Positions 40,351 through 41,470 of a stretch of 41,470 nucleotides of DNA are shown here, one piece after another. This DNA comes from CAZPAH01 sp964584495 (GTDB lineage: Bacteria; Krumholzibacteriota; Krumholzibacteriia; Krumholzibacteriales; Krumholzibacteriaceae). How positions within the stretch are numbered: position 1 is the stretch's first letter; every line of letters begins with the position of its first letter. The notes beneath the pieces were generated by a model that did no database searches, had not been told where the DNA came from, and was given only the letters and a program-made list of their open reading frames with translations. The translations under genes were made by a program, and so were the position numbers. Where the stretch lies: positions 1-41,470 of the forward strand of contig CAZPAH010000007.1 of the NCBI GenBank assembly GCA_964584495.1, in the 5' to 3' direction.

Positions 40351-40841
40351 GGCAATCTCCCCATAATTCCCGAATCGCGAAGGGCGTGGCAGAAAGCTAC
40401 GGCCAACGCATCCGTCTCGTCCTGACTGGAAGGTGTTACATCCGATTTCAGGAGCTTCAGCACGAGGGACGCCACCTGGTCCTTCGATGCCGATCCCCGG
40501 CCGGTGACGCTGCTCTTCACCTCTCTCGGAGAATATTCGAAAACCGGTATCCCAGCCTCGGCGGCCGACAACAGGATGACACCCCTCGCCTCTCCGAGCG
40601 CCAGCGAACTCCTGGGATTCTTTGCGATGAAAAGATCTTCGACAGCCACCGAGGAAGGCTTGTATCTTTTCAGAACCGCGTCGAGCTCCCTTTTTATCCC
40701 TACCAGTCTCAAAGCCCTCGGGTCGCCGCTTTTTACCTTGATTATTCCGGAAGCGGTATAAACGACTCCTTTGCGATCGTATTCGACGACGCCGTATCCA
40801 GTGATCCGGCTTCCCGGATCGATGCCAACCGTAATTGCCAA
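40347..40841 (-). CDS. ruvC: Holliday junction resolvase RuvC (TTG start)
   Basis: RuvC cuts Holliday junctions symmetrically. The catalytic acidic set is complete and correctly spaced: D8 (GIDPGSRITGYG), E68 (VAVEDLF), D141 and D144 (QDETDALA). From the TTG at 40841, with GGAG 7 nt upstream, it has 164 residues, as usual for RuvC. An in-frame ATG at 40925 would add 28 residues and overlap yebC; I consider it wrong. The order yebC-ruvC-ruvA-ruvB is standard. Confidence 0.95.
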   Translation of the reverse strand: MAITVGIDPGSRITGYGVVEYDRKGVVYTASGIIKVKSGDPRALRLVGIKRELDAVLKRYKPSSVAVEDLFIAKNPRSSLALGEARGVILLSAAEAGIPVFEYSPREVKSSVTGRGSASKDQVASLVLKLLKSDVTPSSQDETDALAVAFCHALRDSGIMGRLP

Positions 40842-40921
40842 AGCGGATCTCCGACGTTGTGCCTGCGATACCGTTTCTATTATAGAGCGAATGCCCGACT
40901 TCGCCCGCCGCGGGTAAAAAA

Positions 40922-41470
40922 TCACAACTCTTTTTCGAGCTCCTCGAGGATCTCGTCGGATATATCGAAGTTTGCGGTTACACGTTGGACATCATCGTTA
41001 TCTTCCAGCGCGCTGACGAGCTTAAGCACCCTCCTGGCTTTTTCAAGATCAAGCTGGATGCTCGTTTTCGGATAAAGGGAAATCTCGGCGAGCTGGATTC
41101 CTATTCCGGATTCGTCGAATTTCTCTCTGATTCCTTCAAAAACGTCGGGCGGACATATAACCTCGAACTGACTGCCGTCGGACGAGATATCCTCCGCTCC
41201 GTTATCCAGCGCTATCTCGAATACCTTCTCCTCTTCCGCTTCACCGCTCCCGACAACTATCATCCCCTTGCTTTCGAACATGTATGAAACCGAGTTCGGC
41301 TCACCCATATGTCCGCCGTATTTGCTGAACATATGCCGGACCTCAGCTGTAGTGCGGTTTCGGTTGTCTGTAAGGGATTCGACGAGAACGGCCACCCCGC
41401 CCGGACCGTACCCTTCGAAGGTACAAGATTCATACGTGACCCCTGGGAGCTCTCCGGTACCTCTCTTTAT
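40922..41470 (-). CDS. yebC: YebC/PmpR family protein, C-terminal part (runs off right edge)
   Basis: The frame is open to the right edge: the visible 182 residues begin with IKRGTGELPGVTYESCTFEGYGPGG (in pieces), the middle of a YebC protein. Roughly the first 65 residues lie outside. Conserved segments include VAVLVESLTDNRNRTTAEVRH, FSKYGGHMGEPNSVSYMFE and the C-terminal NDDVQRVTANFDI. An internal GTG at 41395 is not a real start. The family was long annotated as transcriptional regulators; recent work links members to translation of proline-rich stretches. It is the first visible gene of the leftward run with ruvCAB. Confidence 0.96.
   Translation of the reverse strand: MKRGTGELPGVTYESCTFEGYGPGGVAVLVESLTDNRNRTTAEVRHMFSKYGGHMGEPNSVSYMFESKGMIVVGSGEAEEEKVFEIALDNGAEDISSDGSQFEVICPPDVFEGIREKFDESGIGIQLAEISLYPKTSIQLDLEKARRVLKLVSALEDNDDVQRVTANFDISDEILEELEKEL

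Overview
The window is a gene-dense chromosomal segment from a Gram-negative (two-membrane) bacterium. Evidence for an outer membrane is a Kdo transferase (waaA), a heptosyltransferase-like GT9 enzyme, an OmpA-type protein and an Omp85-like barrel. Lineage clues are a secreted protease with a C-terminal FlgD-Ig-like tail (NPFNP motif), a ribosomal protein S16 with a long charged C-terminal extension, an OmpA with thrombospondin type-3 repeats, and promoters that fit the ordinary TTGACA/TATAAT pattern. Together they suggest the FCB superphylum or a neighbour (Krumholzibacteriota, Eisenbacteria, Latescibacterota or similar). This is an inference; no rRNA gene is present to settle it. TTG and GTG start codons are frequent.

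Layout from left to right. (1) 1-887: the start of a GAF-domain protein that runs off the left edge. (2) 1184-5813: galE and uvrA on the minus strand, divergent from mazG; two sigma70-type promoters overlap in the uvrA-mazG gap and mazG looks leaderless. (3) 5855-9987: a bidirectional-looking terminator, an OmpA/TSP3 protein, a DUF1844 protein, and two adjacent XRE-cupin regulators facing an AT-rich, gene-free stretch. (4) 9988-13216 (plus strand): a tightly coupled operon of GT9 glycosyltransferase, waaA and a radical SAM/SPASM protein. (5) 13226-19545 (minus): five genes, namely an Omp85-like barrel with a beta-helix-like N-terminus, an ABC ATPase, an ABC-2 permease, an FG-GAP-repeat protein and a DUF418 membrane protein. 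(6) 19722-21696 (minus): a complete group II intron whose reverse transcriptase frame is broken; it sits at the last codon of (7) a secreted papain-family protease (to 24221). (8) 24376-28090: a beta-helix lipoprotein, a DASS-family anion transporter and a small lipoprotein. (9) 28169-33048: the conserved run ffh-rpsP-khpA-rimM-trmD-rplS-rnhB-yraN, transcribed leftward. (10) 33147-41470: yebC-ruvC-ruvA-ruvB-queA-tgt-yajC-def-fmt-PASTA-rpe, also leftward, with yebC cut by the right edge.

The right third is housekeeping: protein targeting, ribosome and tRNA maturation, translation initiation, recombination. The middle is envelope biology: LPS core assembly, an uncharacterised ABC/Omp85/FG-GAP cluster, and secreted or lipid-anchored proteins. 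The best candidates for new biology are that five-gene envelope cluster, the radical SAM/SPASM protein coupled to Kdo transferase, the kinase-less PASTA protein at a locus where Firmicutes have PrkC, and the group II intron that donates a stop codon to its host gene. No CRISPR array, tRNA, rRNA, insertion sequence or prophage was recognised.
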